From assembly GCA_033239725.1 (NCBI GenBank), contig BTCW01000001.1:1190501-1254500 (forward strand): a DNA stretch of 64,000 nt, written 5' to 3'. Shown here piece by piece: positions 33,636 through 43,771 of the stretch. Every line of letters begins with the position of its first letter. The first letter of the stretch is position 1. A model generated the notes under the pieces. It was not told the DNA's origin and did not search any database. It saw only the letters and a list, made by a program, of their open reading frames with translations. This stretch comes from Echinochloa phyllopogon. Taxonomy: Eukaryota; Streptophyta; Magnoliopsida; Poales; Poaceae. The translations under genes were made by a program, and so were the position numbers.

Positions 33636-36600
33636 CTACCGAACTTGTCCTGAACCAGCACCACCAGACAGCAACCATTGTAGATACTCCACTCCATCGT
33701 CCAAAGACGACACCTCGCCTGGAATGGTCACCCTCTTGCGTGTCAATGTTTCCACCGTCAATACTTTCCTCTTTCGTCCACCTCTCGGTCGTGAGCGCAG
33801 CTGCTCATCCATCTCCTCAAAGTCTCCCTGCATGTGGTAAGCTCGTTAACCCAATTCCACATGATTTTGAACACAAAACAAGAGCAAAATATAACGGTTG
33901 GGTTATCTACAATTTGAAAAGTATACAGATTGGGTATTTGGACTTACTTCAATATATACATGAGCGCCAGATTTCTCGTGGTTGTCCCTGACATGCTTGT
34001 AGGTGAATGCCTTGCCACACCCAGCAACTCGGCATGTGAAAGGTTTCAGTTGGTCATGGCATGCCTTCATATGCTTGGTCAGATTTGATTTCTGCAAAGG
34101 AACACAGGAATAATTCAGTTCAAAAACAGCATAAGGGCTAAAGAATTGGGCTGAAAACATTGCCAGAGGTATATCGATATTGCTTACATTGGAAAAGGAG
34201 CGATCACAACCCTCAGCAGTGCATTTCATCCTTTCACCAGAGGGCTCCTCAGCATGAGCTTGTAGGTGCCGCTTGATGTTCTTCTTCATGTGCTTTTCCC
34301 CACATATCTCACATTGAACATGCTGATGACAAGATTGGTTATGAGCCCTCAGGCATTCAACATTTGTAAACATCTTCATGCATCCTGGTTCACAGCACAC
34401 TACCTCCACATAGTTCAATTTAACTGCAAGAACATACCATAAAAAGAAACACTTAAATTTAGACATCCTAAAACTGACAAAAAATGCACAAATCTCATGA
34501 AGACAAAAATAAAAGCCTTGTTAATCCAATTTAATATCCTAAATGGTAGTACCGACATACCATGTGATTCCTCATGTTTCTTCAACTTTGAGAGATACTT
34601 GAAGGCCTTGTTACAGCCCTCCTCTTTGCAAATAAACTGCTGGTTGCTCTTAGTTATGTTTTCATCCTCATGGAATTCCTTAACATGCCGTTGCATATTT
34701 GCCTTGATACTGAACCTCCTATCACAACCGTCCACAGTGCAACCAAACAACTTGCCCTGATGCTTAAGCATGTGTCGGTTCAAGTGATCTTTCCTTTTAT
34801 AGGTGAAGGGGCAGTCTTCAAGTGGGCAAATGAAGAGTCTCTGCAGTAAAGCAAGGACATGTATTAAGAACAAAATATTTCCATGCTAGTTTGTTTGTAA
34901 TTGTCCTAGGTGCTTCAAACATTTTAACAAATCAATTATCTAAAAAAAACTCAAATTTATAAACATTGTACTGCAGTACTGGATTAAGATTCAGAAACCA
35001 CACAGGAACTGTTGGCAACATCATTTCACTGTAGCTATTAATATCAAAGGTACCATCATATTCAAAATACCTTCGAGTGAAACACAGAAATTAGAAGAAA
35101 AGCTGTTTAAGCAAAATAAAAGGCAAAAAGCATATACTTCTAAACTATGTAACATCGTGTGAAGCAAGCGACAAAAATATAAAGGAAAAAACAACATGTC
35201 AAATCTTTGTGACTCCTACTACAACAGGACTATTGTCACCATAGCGAGCTGAGAACCAAAGAATGGCCCTAGCTTTCTGAGACTGACATTTTGATATTGG
35301 ATCCCCCAACATCTTCTTGAAGCTCCTGCAAGGAAGCCCATGAAGACATGGCAGAATGAAGGGAGGATATTACCACCCTTATCTCCAAAGAATCCATAAC
35401 CCATCATTAATACTTAAAGCAGTATACCAAGTTCAGCACTTTCACTTCAGTACATTTTTTCCTTGCATGATACCAGAGTACATAATTATTGTCACCATAG
35501 CGAGCTGAGAACCAATGAAGAATGGCCGTAGCTTTCTGAGATGACATTTTGATATTGGATCCTCAAGCATCTACTTCAAAGCCCCCATAAGGAAGTCCAT
35601 GAAGACAGCAGAATTAAGGGAGGTCAATTCCAACCTTATATCTGAAGGATCCATACCCATCTAATACTTAGAGCACTAAAGTGCTTAATGTCAAGGAACA
35701 AAAGACTATTTAGTAAACGACCAAGCTTTCTGAGATGATAATTTGATGCTGGGTAGCCAGATTGCCAAAGGTCCCCCAAACTCAAAAGCCCAAAGACATA
35801 AATAGAAAACAGGAAAACAAATGAAATGAACTCCCAAATTCACTAACAGTCCTTATCAAAAGGCAGTATACAAATTAGCAGTCAACCAGTAAACAGTAAT
35901 GTGTGTTAAGAATGAGAATAGAAGTGATTCCTCCATTAAAAATGAAGAGATGTGGTGTTTATCCAATGAGCATCAGGGTTAAAAAAAATGAAATCTTGTA
36001 TAAAGAATAAACCTACTCAGTGAGCGTGAAGGAGGCAATCTTGTTGAAGCTTCACAGGTGGTCATCCCAACCTGTTACTAGTTCAGGCAAGATGAAAAAC
36101 TGCCCCATCGCATTTTGGAGTTCTTTAAATGGGATCCAATGCATCACGCTGCTAGCTATTTAATCCCTGCAAAACAACTGAATTTAGTGTACCATATAGT
36201 AAAAAATATCAAAGTAGTGCCAACCTCACAAATGCAGATCATATTTTTAAAATATATTCTTAAAAATTAAACCTGCCATGTTTTGGTTGCCCATCAGGGC
36301 CAGCACAATTCAAAAAGTCAGTTCATACTGGACTGAGATATGATGAATACCAACCTCATTTGAGTGGCTTTGCATGTGCTGCTTCAGATGAGCTGGTTTC
36401 TGGAAACACTCTCCGCACTCTAGGCACCTATGCTCCTCCTCACGAACAATCTTTTCCCCATCTGAGTTATATATTTCTGATTTGTTCAGTTCATCCTGCA
36501 GAAACATTTTGGACAAACTCTAGGGATTATTGCAGTGTTCCAAAACAATGGCAGGCATGATAAAGTAAAATGATGCCAGTATGGACCAACACATGGATGT

Positions 36601-36811
36601 CAATACAGCATTAAGGTGAAAGGCATATACTAGCTCATGCATATACTAAATCACAGAATGCTTATACCTTATGATGTGCAACCATGTGAGCTTGAATCAG
36701 ACACTTCTTGGACCTGACGACAGTGCAAAATTCACACTGGTAGCGCCTTATATCCTTGAAACTCTTCGGTCCAACACTCACATCTCCATTAATCTCATCT
36801 CCAGAACACAT
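33636..36811 (-). CDS. TFIIIA: Transcription factor IIIA, nine C2H2 zinc fingers
   Basis: TFIIIA binds the internal promoter of 5S rRNA genes to start Pol III transcription and also binds 5S rRNA itself. Exons: 36811-36668, 36495-36355, 34840-34561, 34423-34188, 34091-33948, 33827-33636; phases fit and give 378 aa from MCSGDEING. Nine C2H2 fingers follow in order: YQCEFC, HRCLECGECF, FICPLEDCPF, FGCTVDGCDRRF, FICKEEGCNKAF, VCCEPGCMKMF, VQCEICGEKH, MKCTAEGCDRSF, FTCRVAGCGKAF. The tail has a basic RPRGGRKRK stretch (nuclear/nucleolar signal). The ATG directly follows a consensus acceptor (CTTAG/ATG), so an upstream exon may exist. The large intron 2 contains the 5S-mimic exon at 36013-36166. 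Confidence 0.93.
35228..35760. repeat. Diverged tandem repeat in TFIIIA intron 2
   Basis: TTGTCACCATAGCGAGCTGA starts copies at about 35232 and 35489; a shorter third copy (AAGCTTTCTGAGATGATAAT) is at 35725. The unit is about 255 bp. It looks like a degraded transcribed or repeat segment, with no open frame. Confidence 0.7.
36013..36166 (-). promoter_or_regulatory. Plant 5S rRNA mimic (P5SM) poison exon of TFIIIA
   Basis: On the minus strand, TTGGATCCCAT...AGAACTCC and, further on, AGGTTGGGATGACCACCTG...AAG follow the order of 5S rRNA words CGGATCCCAT, AGAACTCC and GGATGGGTGACCTCCTGGGAAG. Splice-like edges (CAG acceptor at 36167; GTTTAT donor at 36012) give a 154-nt exon, not a multiple of three, between TFIIIA exons 2 and 3. 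In plants this conserved mimic controls TFIIIA splicing: inclusion shifts the frame and destroys the mRNA, and binding by ribosomal protein L5 promotes skipping. The exact edges are inferred. Confidence 0.8.
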
Positions 36812-37304
36812 CTAAGAAAATAGGAGAATCACAATTAAAAAAATGTGACACGTAATCATGCATCATAATGTAGGAAGCACCTGAATGAAGCATTTCCAAT
36901 ATAGATTACAGTGCAATAAAAAAGCCAAAAATAAGGAGGAATCAATCAGTCAAGTCAATAAAGAAAACAAGCGTATCTAGCTTTCTTGCTCTTCTTTACA
37001 CAGAGCTCAAGAATAAAAATACATTTATTACATACTCACATACCAAAGAAGAACAGCATATGCTATTTAGAAGAAACTTCTCCAAAATTTTGTGTTTTCA
37101 ATAGAACATTCAGTAAGTGAAAGCAATCCCAACATATTAAGAATAATGTCTTTCCATCAATTCATACAAGCATTGAATGTCTACAATTTTCATCTAGAGT
37201 GACATGGAGACAAATCAATAAGACACCGATTACTATAAGATTATCAAACACGAGGAACAAAAGAGGTTATCACGTGAGAAATGGGCAGTACATGATTCTA
37301 GAAT
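36812..37304. other. Spacer between TFIIIA and the PPR gene
   Basis: AT-rich; carries the splice acceptor for the TFIIIA first coding exon and, presumably, TFIIIA promoter or leader and the PPR 3' UTR. No other gene seen. Confidence 0.4.
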
Positions 37305-38909
37305 CTAGATTATGATTTCTCCATCGACAAAGATGGACGAACCATGTTGTTCCCATGAGTATGATCTAAGATCCATCTTGAACTGCCTAGCAATGTGCTC
37401 CAAGGTTTCATAAATTTCCCTCCGAGCATCGTGTGTCCTGTCCTCTACCAAGAATTCATGGACAACACCATCAACTTCTATCCAACTACACCCTGGTTTT
37501 TTGAAGATCTTCCTAGTCAACATTTGCTGCCTAATCTCTCGAGCTTCTCTCCATTTATTCGATGAGGCATACATGTTCCAAAGAAGGACATAAACCCCAT
37601 CATCCCCGGGTTCTCTACTTATAATTTCCTTTCCAGCAATCTCAGCCAACCTATCATTGCCATGAACCAGACACGCACTAAGAAGTGACCTCCATATAAC
37701 AATGTCAGGTTCCACATTCATATCAGCTATTAGAGCTTCTGCTTCCTCTAGCAGTCCTCCCCGTCCTAACAGATCAATCATGCACCCATAGTGCTCAAGC
37801 TGGGGATCAATATTGTATATTTCACGCATTATACTAAACAACTCTCTGCCTTCTTCTATTAATCCAGCATGGCTGCACGCTGACAAAACAGAAATAAAGG
37901 TTACCCTGTTTGGAACAACCCCAGACCTAAGCATGTCCCAAAAGAGCTCAAGAGCTTTCCTCCCATCTCCCTGGACAGTGCAACATGAGATCATAGTTGT
38001 CCATGTGAAAGCATCCTTCAATTGAACTTCTTGGAACACAGAAAATGCCATCTCGATGCTCCCACTCTTTGCATACATATCCATCAGAGTATTGTTAACA
38101 ATCATGTTTGAGCTAGCATTACATTTGGTTCCATATCCATGAATTACACGCCCTAGATCCAGAGCACCAATGTCAGCACAAGCTGAGAGCACTCCTACAA
38201 TTGTGACATGAGTAGGGCGATGGCCCTCCATTACCATCCTACCAAAAAGCTCGAGAGCCCGTACAGGCTGCCTGCCTTGTACATGACCAGTGATCAGTGC
38301 CGTCCAAGCGACTGCACTCTTCACAGGCATCTTATCAAAGAATGATAATGCCATATCCACACCAGCACACTTCATATAACCATGCAGCATGCTACCCCAA
38401 GTTATCTCATCTTTCAGAACCATTCTATCAAACACAGTTACCGCAGACTCAAACTTCCCACATCGACTATACATATCAACCAATGCATTTCCAACGACCA
38501 ACTCAGAGTCCAATCCAAGCCGGAAAATCAGGCCATGCACTGCCCTACCAACCCGCTGGTCACAAACCCCACCAGTGGCCGAGAGGGCGCCAACAACAGC
38601 AAAGCCATCGGGGCGGTGACCGTCGGCGACAACACGAGAGAACAAGGATACAGCCTCGCGGTGGTGCTCTAACTTGATGTGCAGGGACATGAGGCTAGTA
38701 AAGGAGACAAGGTCAGGGCAGGGGATCTCATCAAACAACTTGCGGGCATCAGCAGCACGGCCAAAGTCAGCGTAGCAGCGGAAGATTTTGCAGGAAACGG
38801 ACTGGTTATGTGGGTGGAGACCATGGGTAATGGCCTGGGCGTGGATTTTCTTGAGCTCTCTTAGCGTTTTGCAGTGGGCGAGAAGGTGATGGCATATGCT
38901 TCTATTCAT
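37305..38909 (-). CDS. Pentatricopeptide repeat protein, PLS class with E domain, 534 aa
   Basis: PPR proteins bind organellar RNAs base by base; PLS-E types are mostly C-to-U editing factors of plastids and mitochondria. Single uninterrupted frame with ATG at 38909. Repeats of about 31-36 residues fill residues 40-440, with typical words: NQSVSCKIFRCYADFGRAADARKLFDEI-type, VVGNALVDMYSRCGKFESAV, VAWTALITGHVQGRQPVRAL, NNTLMDMYAKSGSIEMAF, VTFISVLSACSHAGLIEEG, HYGCMIDLLGRGGLLEEAE. The C-terminus has E motifs (DGVYVLLWNMYASSNKWREA, KKPGCSWIEVDGVVHEF) and no DYW deaminase, so a partner deaminase would be needed for editing. A short N-terminus leaves the organelle unclear. The ATG directly follows a TAG acceptor-like site, matching a 5'-UTR exon at 39284-39430. 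Confidence 0.93.
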   Translation of the reverse strand: MNRSICHHLLAHCKTLRELKKIHAQAITHGLHPHNQSVSCKIFRCYADFGRAADARKLFDEIPCPDLVSFTSLMSLHIKLEHHREAVSLFSRVVADGHRPDGFAVVGALSATGGVCDQRVGRAVHGLIFRLGLDSELVVGNALVDMYSRCGKFESAVTVFDRMVLKDEITWGSMLHGYMKCAGVDMALSFFDKMPVKSAVAWTALITGHVQGRQPVRALELFGRMVMEGHRPTHVTIVGVLSACADIGALDLGRVIHGYGTKCNASSNMIVNNTLMDMYAKSGSIEMAFSVFQEVQLKDAFTWTTMISCCTVQGDGRKALELFWDMLRSGVVPNRVTFISVLSACSHAGLIEEGRELFSIMREIYNIDPQLEHYGCMIDLLGRGGLLEEAEALIADMNVEPDIVIWRSLLSACLVHGNDRLAEIAGKEIISREPGDDGVYVLLWNMYASSNKWREAREIRQQMLTRKIFKKPGCSWIEVDGVVHEFLVEDRTHDARREIYETLEHIARQFKMDLRSYSWEQHGSSIFVDGEIII

Positions 38910-39283
38910 CTACCTCCCTCTCCCTTGAGGGGGGAGATAATCTGTCCAGGGTTACGACCCTTGCTCTCTCGAACAGCGAAACCTGGAATAAGATCTAAAA
39001 TTACTGGAAACAACACAGGGATGTAGCTACAATGGCTAAAAAAGACGATTTGCAGCATGTTCATAGTTGTTCCACTACCCACAATCAATTTTAACCCCAT
39101 GGATTCAACGATTGGAAGCCACCTAAATTATTGCTACCAACCACATCAATGAAACACACAACAACACAGACAAACCCGAGACTACTACGACCAATGAGAT
39201 AGGCGAGACAAGCCAGAGATAAGCGACAGCGCGCAGAGTGATGGAAACACACGAGGTGAAAGGCGCCGGTGATGCTCACCTCG

Positions 39284-39430
39284 GATTTGGGGGTCGAAGA
39301 ACACCGTTCGCCTCGCTTGCAGTTTTGCAGCCGCGAGTGAGAATGGAATGGGGGAGGGGGAGCGACGAGAGAAAGCGTGGTGGCGGCGGCGGCGCGAGGG
39401 AGAAGGGGAGGCGCTCTTTTTCATAACGTG
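39284..39430 (-). other. Probable 5'-UTR exon of the PPR (or TFIIIA) transcript
   Basis: GC-rich sequence with a consensus donor on the minus strand (CCGAG/GTGAGCATC, exon edge 39284), in keeping with acceptors at the PPR ATG or at the TFIIIA ATG further down. No protein is claimed. Confidence 0.4.
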
Positions 39431-40214
39431 GTTGGTGGCCTCGAAACCCTAGAGGTCAGATGGGCCTGGGCCATTTTGGGCCGAAAGCCTACCTTTTTAG
39501 TCACTTACTACCTCGCCGTGCCGTTTGGCATTTGGGCCCACTTCTGATTCCCTCCCTCCCTCTTGCAAAGCATGAAGCCCACACTAGCCCAGCTACCTCT
39601 CGCGCTGGCGTCTCCCCTTTGCCCTCACCGGCGATGCTCGGCGTGGCCGTACGCCGGCAGCGACAGGCGGCGTGCTCTGAACAGTAAGAAAGTCTATCAC
39701 TCTACCTCTCTCTTTTCATGTCCATTACTTCCATTGCGTTCTCGTTTAGATATGGTCTCAAGGAGCGCGCGCGTTTGTATTCGGGGCGTCGTCACGTCAC
39801 TAACCAAACCACAGGAGGGGGGAAATCGCAAAACCTAGAAATTTTTCCTCATTTCCCCAGTCCTCGCCGAGACCCCAACCGATGTTGCTTCCCGTTGGTC
39901 ATCAAATCCTTGCTCTGGATCTAAAAAGGTATACTGTGAACTGTGATAGTCGAGGCGCATGCTATGTATGCAATTTGATTGTACACGGCCCATTTCACAT
40001 CTGTGGAAAATTATTCAGTATTTTACAACAGCATGTGTGGCTGATAACTACTAACTACAGAGTCTACAGTTAACCTAGTTACAAAACTCGGAGAGAAACA
40101 AGAAGGGGGCATTTACATATGGCCAGTAACTACCATTAACCTCACTACAAAAATTGGATAATAGCAAGGAGAAATTGCACAAGGATTGTTTGTGAGGAAC
40201 TAGAGTTATGACCT
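39431..40214. other. Intergenic, no gene seen
   Basis: Promoter side of the minus-strand genes and 3' flank of the first YSL gene. Short frames only. Confidence 0.4.
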
Positions 40215-43077
40215 TCAGGTAGCTTGTTTTGCTAGGTACGCGTCTACCTTCGCGTTCACACCTGAGTCCAAGAACCTTATGCACATTGGTGCATTGACCT
40301 TGTAGATTCCCAACAACGAGTACGGTATTGAAAATATCCCTTCGCCACAGATCATTCCGGATGCCACTACCGGTGCAAGAAGCTTCGCATCGTCAATGTC
40401 AGCCATGTTCCATGCCAACAGTATTAAACTGCCGACGCACATGTCTATGGATGTGGTAGGATGTATGAGGAACGCCACTGACATTGCAGTGATGCTCGGG
40501 ATGTAGTGTTGGATGCTCCAATTCTTATGCGTGGCGATCTCCCTGATAGCGCTTGTGGCTATGGCTGCAATGAAGAAGGGTATGCTGAGTGCAATGGAAT
40601 ATTTTGGTAGTCTGACGAAGCCTCCAGCACCGACCAGGGCTATGATGCGGTGGACCTTGGCAAATGGCGCTGTGTAGCTCCCCGTGGTGTCATGTAGGTA
40701 GCAATTATAGAACACCCAGAAAATAATTGGGTTGATAATGCAGCCTATCGCTGTTCCAATCGCCTGAGCTATGAACATAGACCTCGGCGAGGTTAGTGTG
40801 AGATAGCCCGTCTTGAGGTCTTGCATGAAGTCCCCAGCTGCGGCGATGATTATCGTCATGATTGCACAAATTACAAGGCCGCCAATCACCCCACCCTTTG
40901 CAGCAGTGATCCAGAACCCAAATATCAGGATCACAATCTTTGCGTATTGAGTGTAGAGATTTAGGTCTGTGATACCAGTACCATAGGCATTGCAAAATGC
41001 CAGGAGAGGGGCAAATATGTAAGCAACAATCATGTGCTCATATTTTATCTGACTATACATGCATGGAATCGCAATTGTGGAGACAATTGCCAGTATAGTG
41101 TAGCCGATGATGGCATAAGAGGAGGGAATATTATCTTTGAGAAATATATGTGTCCTGCGGCGATCATCAAAGCTGAGGCTAGGGCGTCTTACTGTATCCA
41201 CATTCCTGAAGGCATTGGTTGTTGATACTAACTGCTGTTGTTTCCTACGCAAATCGCTCATTGTTTTGAACGGTATCGCTAGAAGCTGGAATAGGCCATC
41301 CCCCAACATCATTGCTACAGAGATCAACACCTGTTCCACACAAATGAATTTGTATGTCCATTAGTAAACATTGAATGCAAGTCCCTGATAGGAAAAGAAC
41401 TAGTTGGCTGTCAAATTGAAAACAATGCTATATACTATGTTGCTAAGCCTGTGTAAGGTAAGTAACATTTTTTTTGATCAAACAATAAGGTAAGTAACAT
41501 TATTACCTTGTAACCATAGATGCCCATCATGCTGCTTTCCTTGTAAGATGCATCATACCATACTCCTCTCTTGGATTCAATATAGGGCAACATGATTGCC
41601 GAGGAGAGGATGGAGCCAACAAGCATTGAAATATTTACCAGTGTTGGGCAGATTATCCCAACGGCAACGTAAGTTGCAGAGAAATTAAAGTAGAAGCTGC
41701 ATGGATATAAAAGAGTCATGACTAATTGTCTAATTGGATTTTTTTTCATGTAGATTGTTTGTTACTGGCAGGTATGCCATACGCTTCCCAAAAAAATATG
41801 TATGCCCTTAGAGTTTATTATCATTTTTGTTATTGTTTCTACCAGACTACCACGATGTCTTTTAAAGGATCTTTTCTAGTTTATGTTGAACAAAATGCAC
41901 ACATAATTTATAGTTTGCTAGTAATTTTTCTCTCCCTTGTAATTTTTTATTTGTTTACCTATCCCTTACCCTTTTTGGTATGCTTTGAATCCAAATGTAG
42001 GGATGGCAGCAAGCCCACAGTTATGTCCACCTGTGTAGAACCATTGAAAAATGTCCCAGCACAGGCTTCCTGCAAAGGATTTAAACATGACAGACACTTG
42101 CCTCCTACAACCAGAAAGTGCCGACATGTAAGCGATCTAGTAATATATTTACAAGTTTGTTAGCCGAATTATAGCAGTTAATGCCTCACTTTGCTTGCTG
42201 GGCTCCTTCAGGGGTATGGAAGCTGTTGATGAGGTGTGCTGTAGCTGTGCCCGTTGCATATGTTAATCGATGGCGGATGATCATGGTCTAAAATACACGC
42301 AAAAATTTAATCAATAATACTGTTAGAGAGGAGCCCAACTGCCAAATTTGTAGCATTGCATGTGTTTACTCGCTACCTGAACTGATGTCAATTTCATTAT
42401 TTTGTATGAGCTAACATGGTACATGTTATTGCAGTGGCAGTTATTATTACCTTCGCCATGGGAACAATGGCAAACAAGCCAATAAAGCTGATGAGAAAAT
42501 AGAAGACTATCAGCTTTCCTAGAGTCGGCGCACTGACATTTATGTCATCCACTCCAGTTTTAGTCTGCAACGATTCTCTTGGGCTCATTGAGAGCATGAA
42601 TGATCCAAAACCACCTGACAACATGTTAGCATACATGTGAGCCATGATCACATCCATTTTCTTTATGTTACTGATGATCACATTCGTGAAAAAAAACTGT
42701 TAGAAGCTGTTATCCAGTTTTTCTAATGCATCTATATACTCACCACTGGACACCATGCTGGCACAGGCAACCACACATGTCTGGACGATGGTGTTCTCCT
42801 GGCGGGTGAAGGGCTCATGGAACACATCGAATCTCCGTAATATGTGTGTCCATGTCTTGAGGATAAAGAGACTCAGTATGCCTGCTGGGATGTTGAGCGA
42901 TGGCACCACCCCAGACATGAAGACCAGATTCATGCCCACACTACTTAAGATGGTGCCGAGTAGTATGCTAACCACCACTGATCGGACGGTGACCTGCTCA
43001 GTCCATGCCAGAATTGACTCTCCTTCAAATGCGCGCTCTATTGATGGGTCCTCCCTTGAAACACCAACTGACTCCAT
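40215..43077 (-). CDS. Yellow Stripe-Like transporter A (OPT family), 6 exons, 678 aa
   Basis: YSL proteins are plasma- or organelle-membrane symporters of the oligopeptide transporter family that carry metal-nicotianamine or metal-phytosiderophore complexes. Exons: 43077-42744, 42614-42451, 42287-42190, 42104-41970, 41696-41507, 41330-40215; GT-AG throughout, 679 codons. Landmarks: ERAFEGE, FTRQENTIVQTC, GGFGSFML, INSFHTPEGA, FYFNFSATYVAVGIICP, SFDDRRRTHIFLKDNIP, QDLKTGYLTLTSPRSMF, QAIGTAIGCIINPIIFW. About 14 hydrophobic segments. The frame extends upstream to a TTG but the first ATG is MESVGVSRED. TATA box on the minus strand at 43234-43229. Divergent from YSL B. It belongs to the rice YSL7/YSL8 neighbourhood as I recall; the substrate cannot be told. 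Confidence 0.93.
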
Positions 43078-43228
43078 ACTTGCTCCGTCTCCTCTTTCCG
43101 ACAAATTGCATATGACAACTTGTCAGAGAGAGTTTGATGGGCTGTGTGGAAGGGTGGAAGATTGTCTGTAGACACCAATTGGTCAAGCTAATCTTCAGAA
43201 TTTTTGATTGGCTAAGAAGGTTTGAGTC

Positions 43229-43234
43229 TTTATA
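43229..43234 (-). promoter_or_regulatory. TATA box of YSL A
   Basis: TATAAA on the minus strand in CCCTATAAAGAC, about 150 bp upstream of ATG 43077. Confidence 0.6.
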
Positions 43235-43614
43235 GGGAGAACAAGGTTGCAGGTTGGGTTGTTGCAGCTAGCGGCATTGAGGGACAATTCCAACCATACA
43301 GTGCTGTGGAAACTAGAAGGTAAGAGAGAATTCAATTTAATCGTGCCTCACATGCTCCTCTCTATTTCCCTGCTATTTTTAGTAGCAATCCATCCATTAT
43401 TGTCATTTTCTTTGCATGGGTAGTTTGTTACGCTTTGTTTTGTCATGTGATGCTAATAATATACGTGTTCTGATGTGTGTTACAGCTTAGTCCCTCAAAG
43501 AAGGAAAACACATCCTTGAAAAAGGCAAGCTAAGGTTAGCTAAAAGTCAGCAAAGGCAAACAGACTATATTTAGAAGGAACAATGCTCCAGCCATAATTA
43601 ACTACCAGGCTCCC

Positions 43615-43621
43615 TATAAAA
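43615..43621 (+). promoter_or_regulatory. TATA box of YSL B
   Basis: TATAAAA in CTCCCTATAAAAGCC, 151 bp upstream of ATG 43772; transcription should start near 43645. The two divergent TATA boxes are about 380 bp apart, so the YSL pair shares one promoter region. Confidence 0.7.
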
Positions 43622-43656
43622 GCCTTCTCTCCCCTTCCCTCCCATTGCATCGAGCA

Positions 43657-43720
43657 TTTGATTCTGTGTGTATGTCTTGGTTTATTAATTAATAAACCAA
43701 GGCATGCACACAGAATCAAA
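43657..43720 (+). repeat. 64-bp near-perfect palindrome in the YSL B leader
   Basis: Two 32-nt arms meet at TTAA/TTAA; the left begins TTTGATTCTGTGTGTATG and the right ends CATGCACACAGAATCAAA. They differ at 2 of 32 positions, both U opposite G in RNA, so the transcript would pair over all 32 positions. It lies downstream of the predicted start site and ends 51 nt before the ATG. Confidence 0.9.
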
Positions 43721-43771
43721 CAAACAATTAGAGCTTATTGTTCCAACAAAAGGAATTAATTGGCCCCCACA

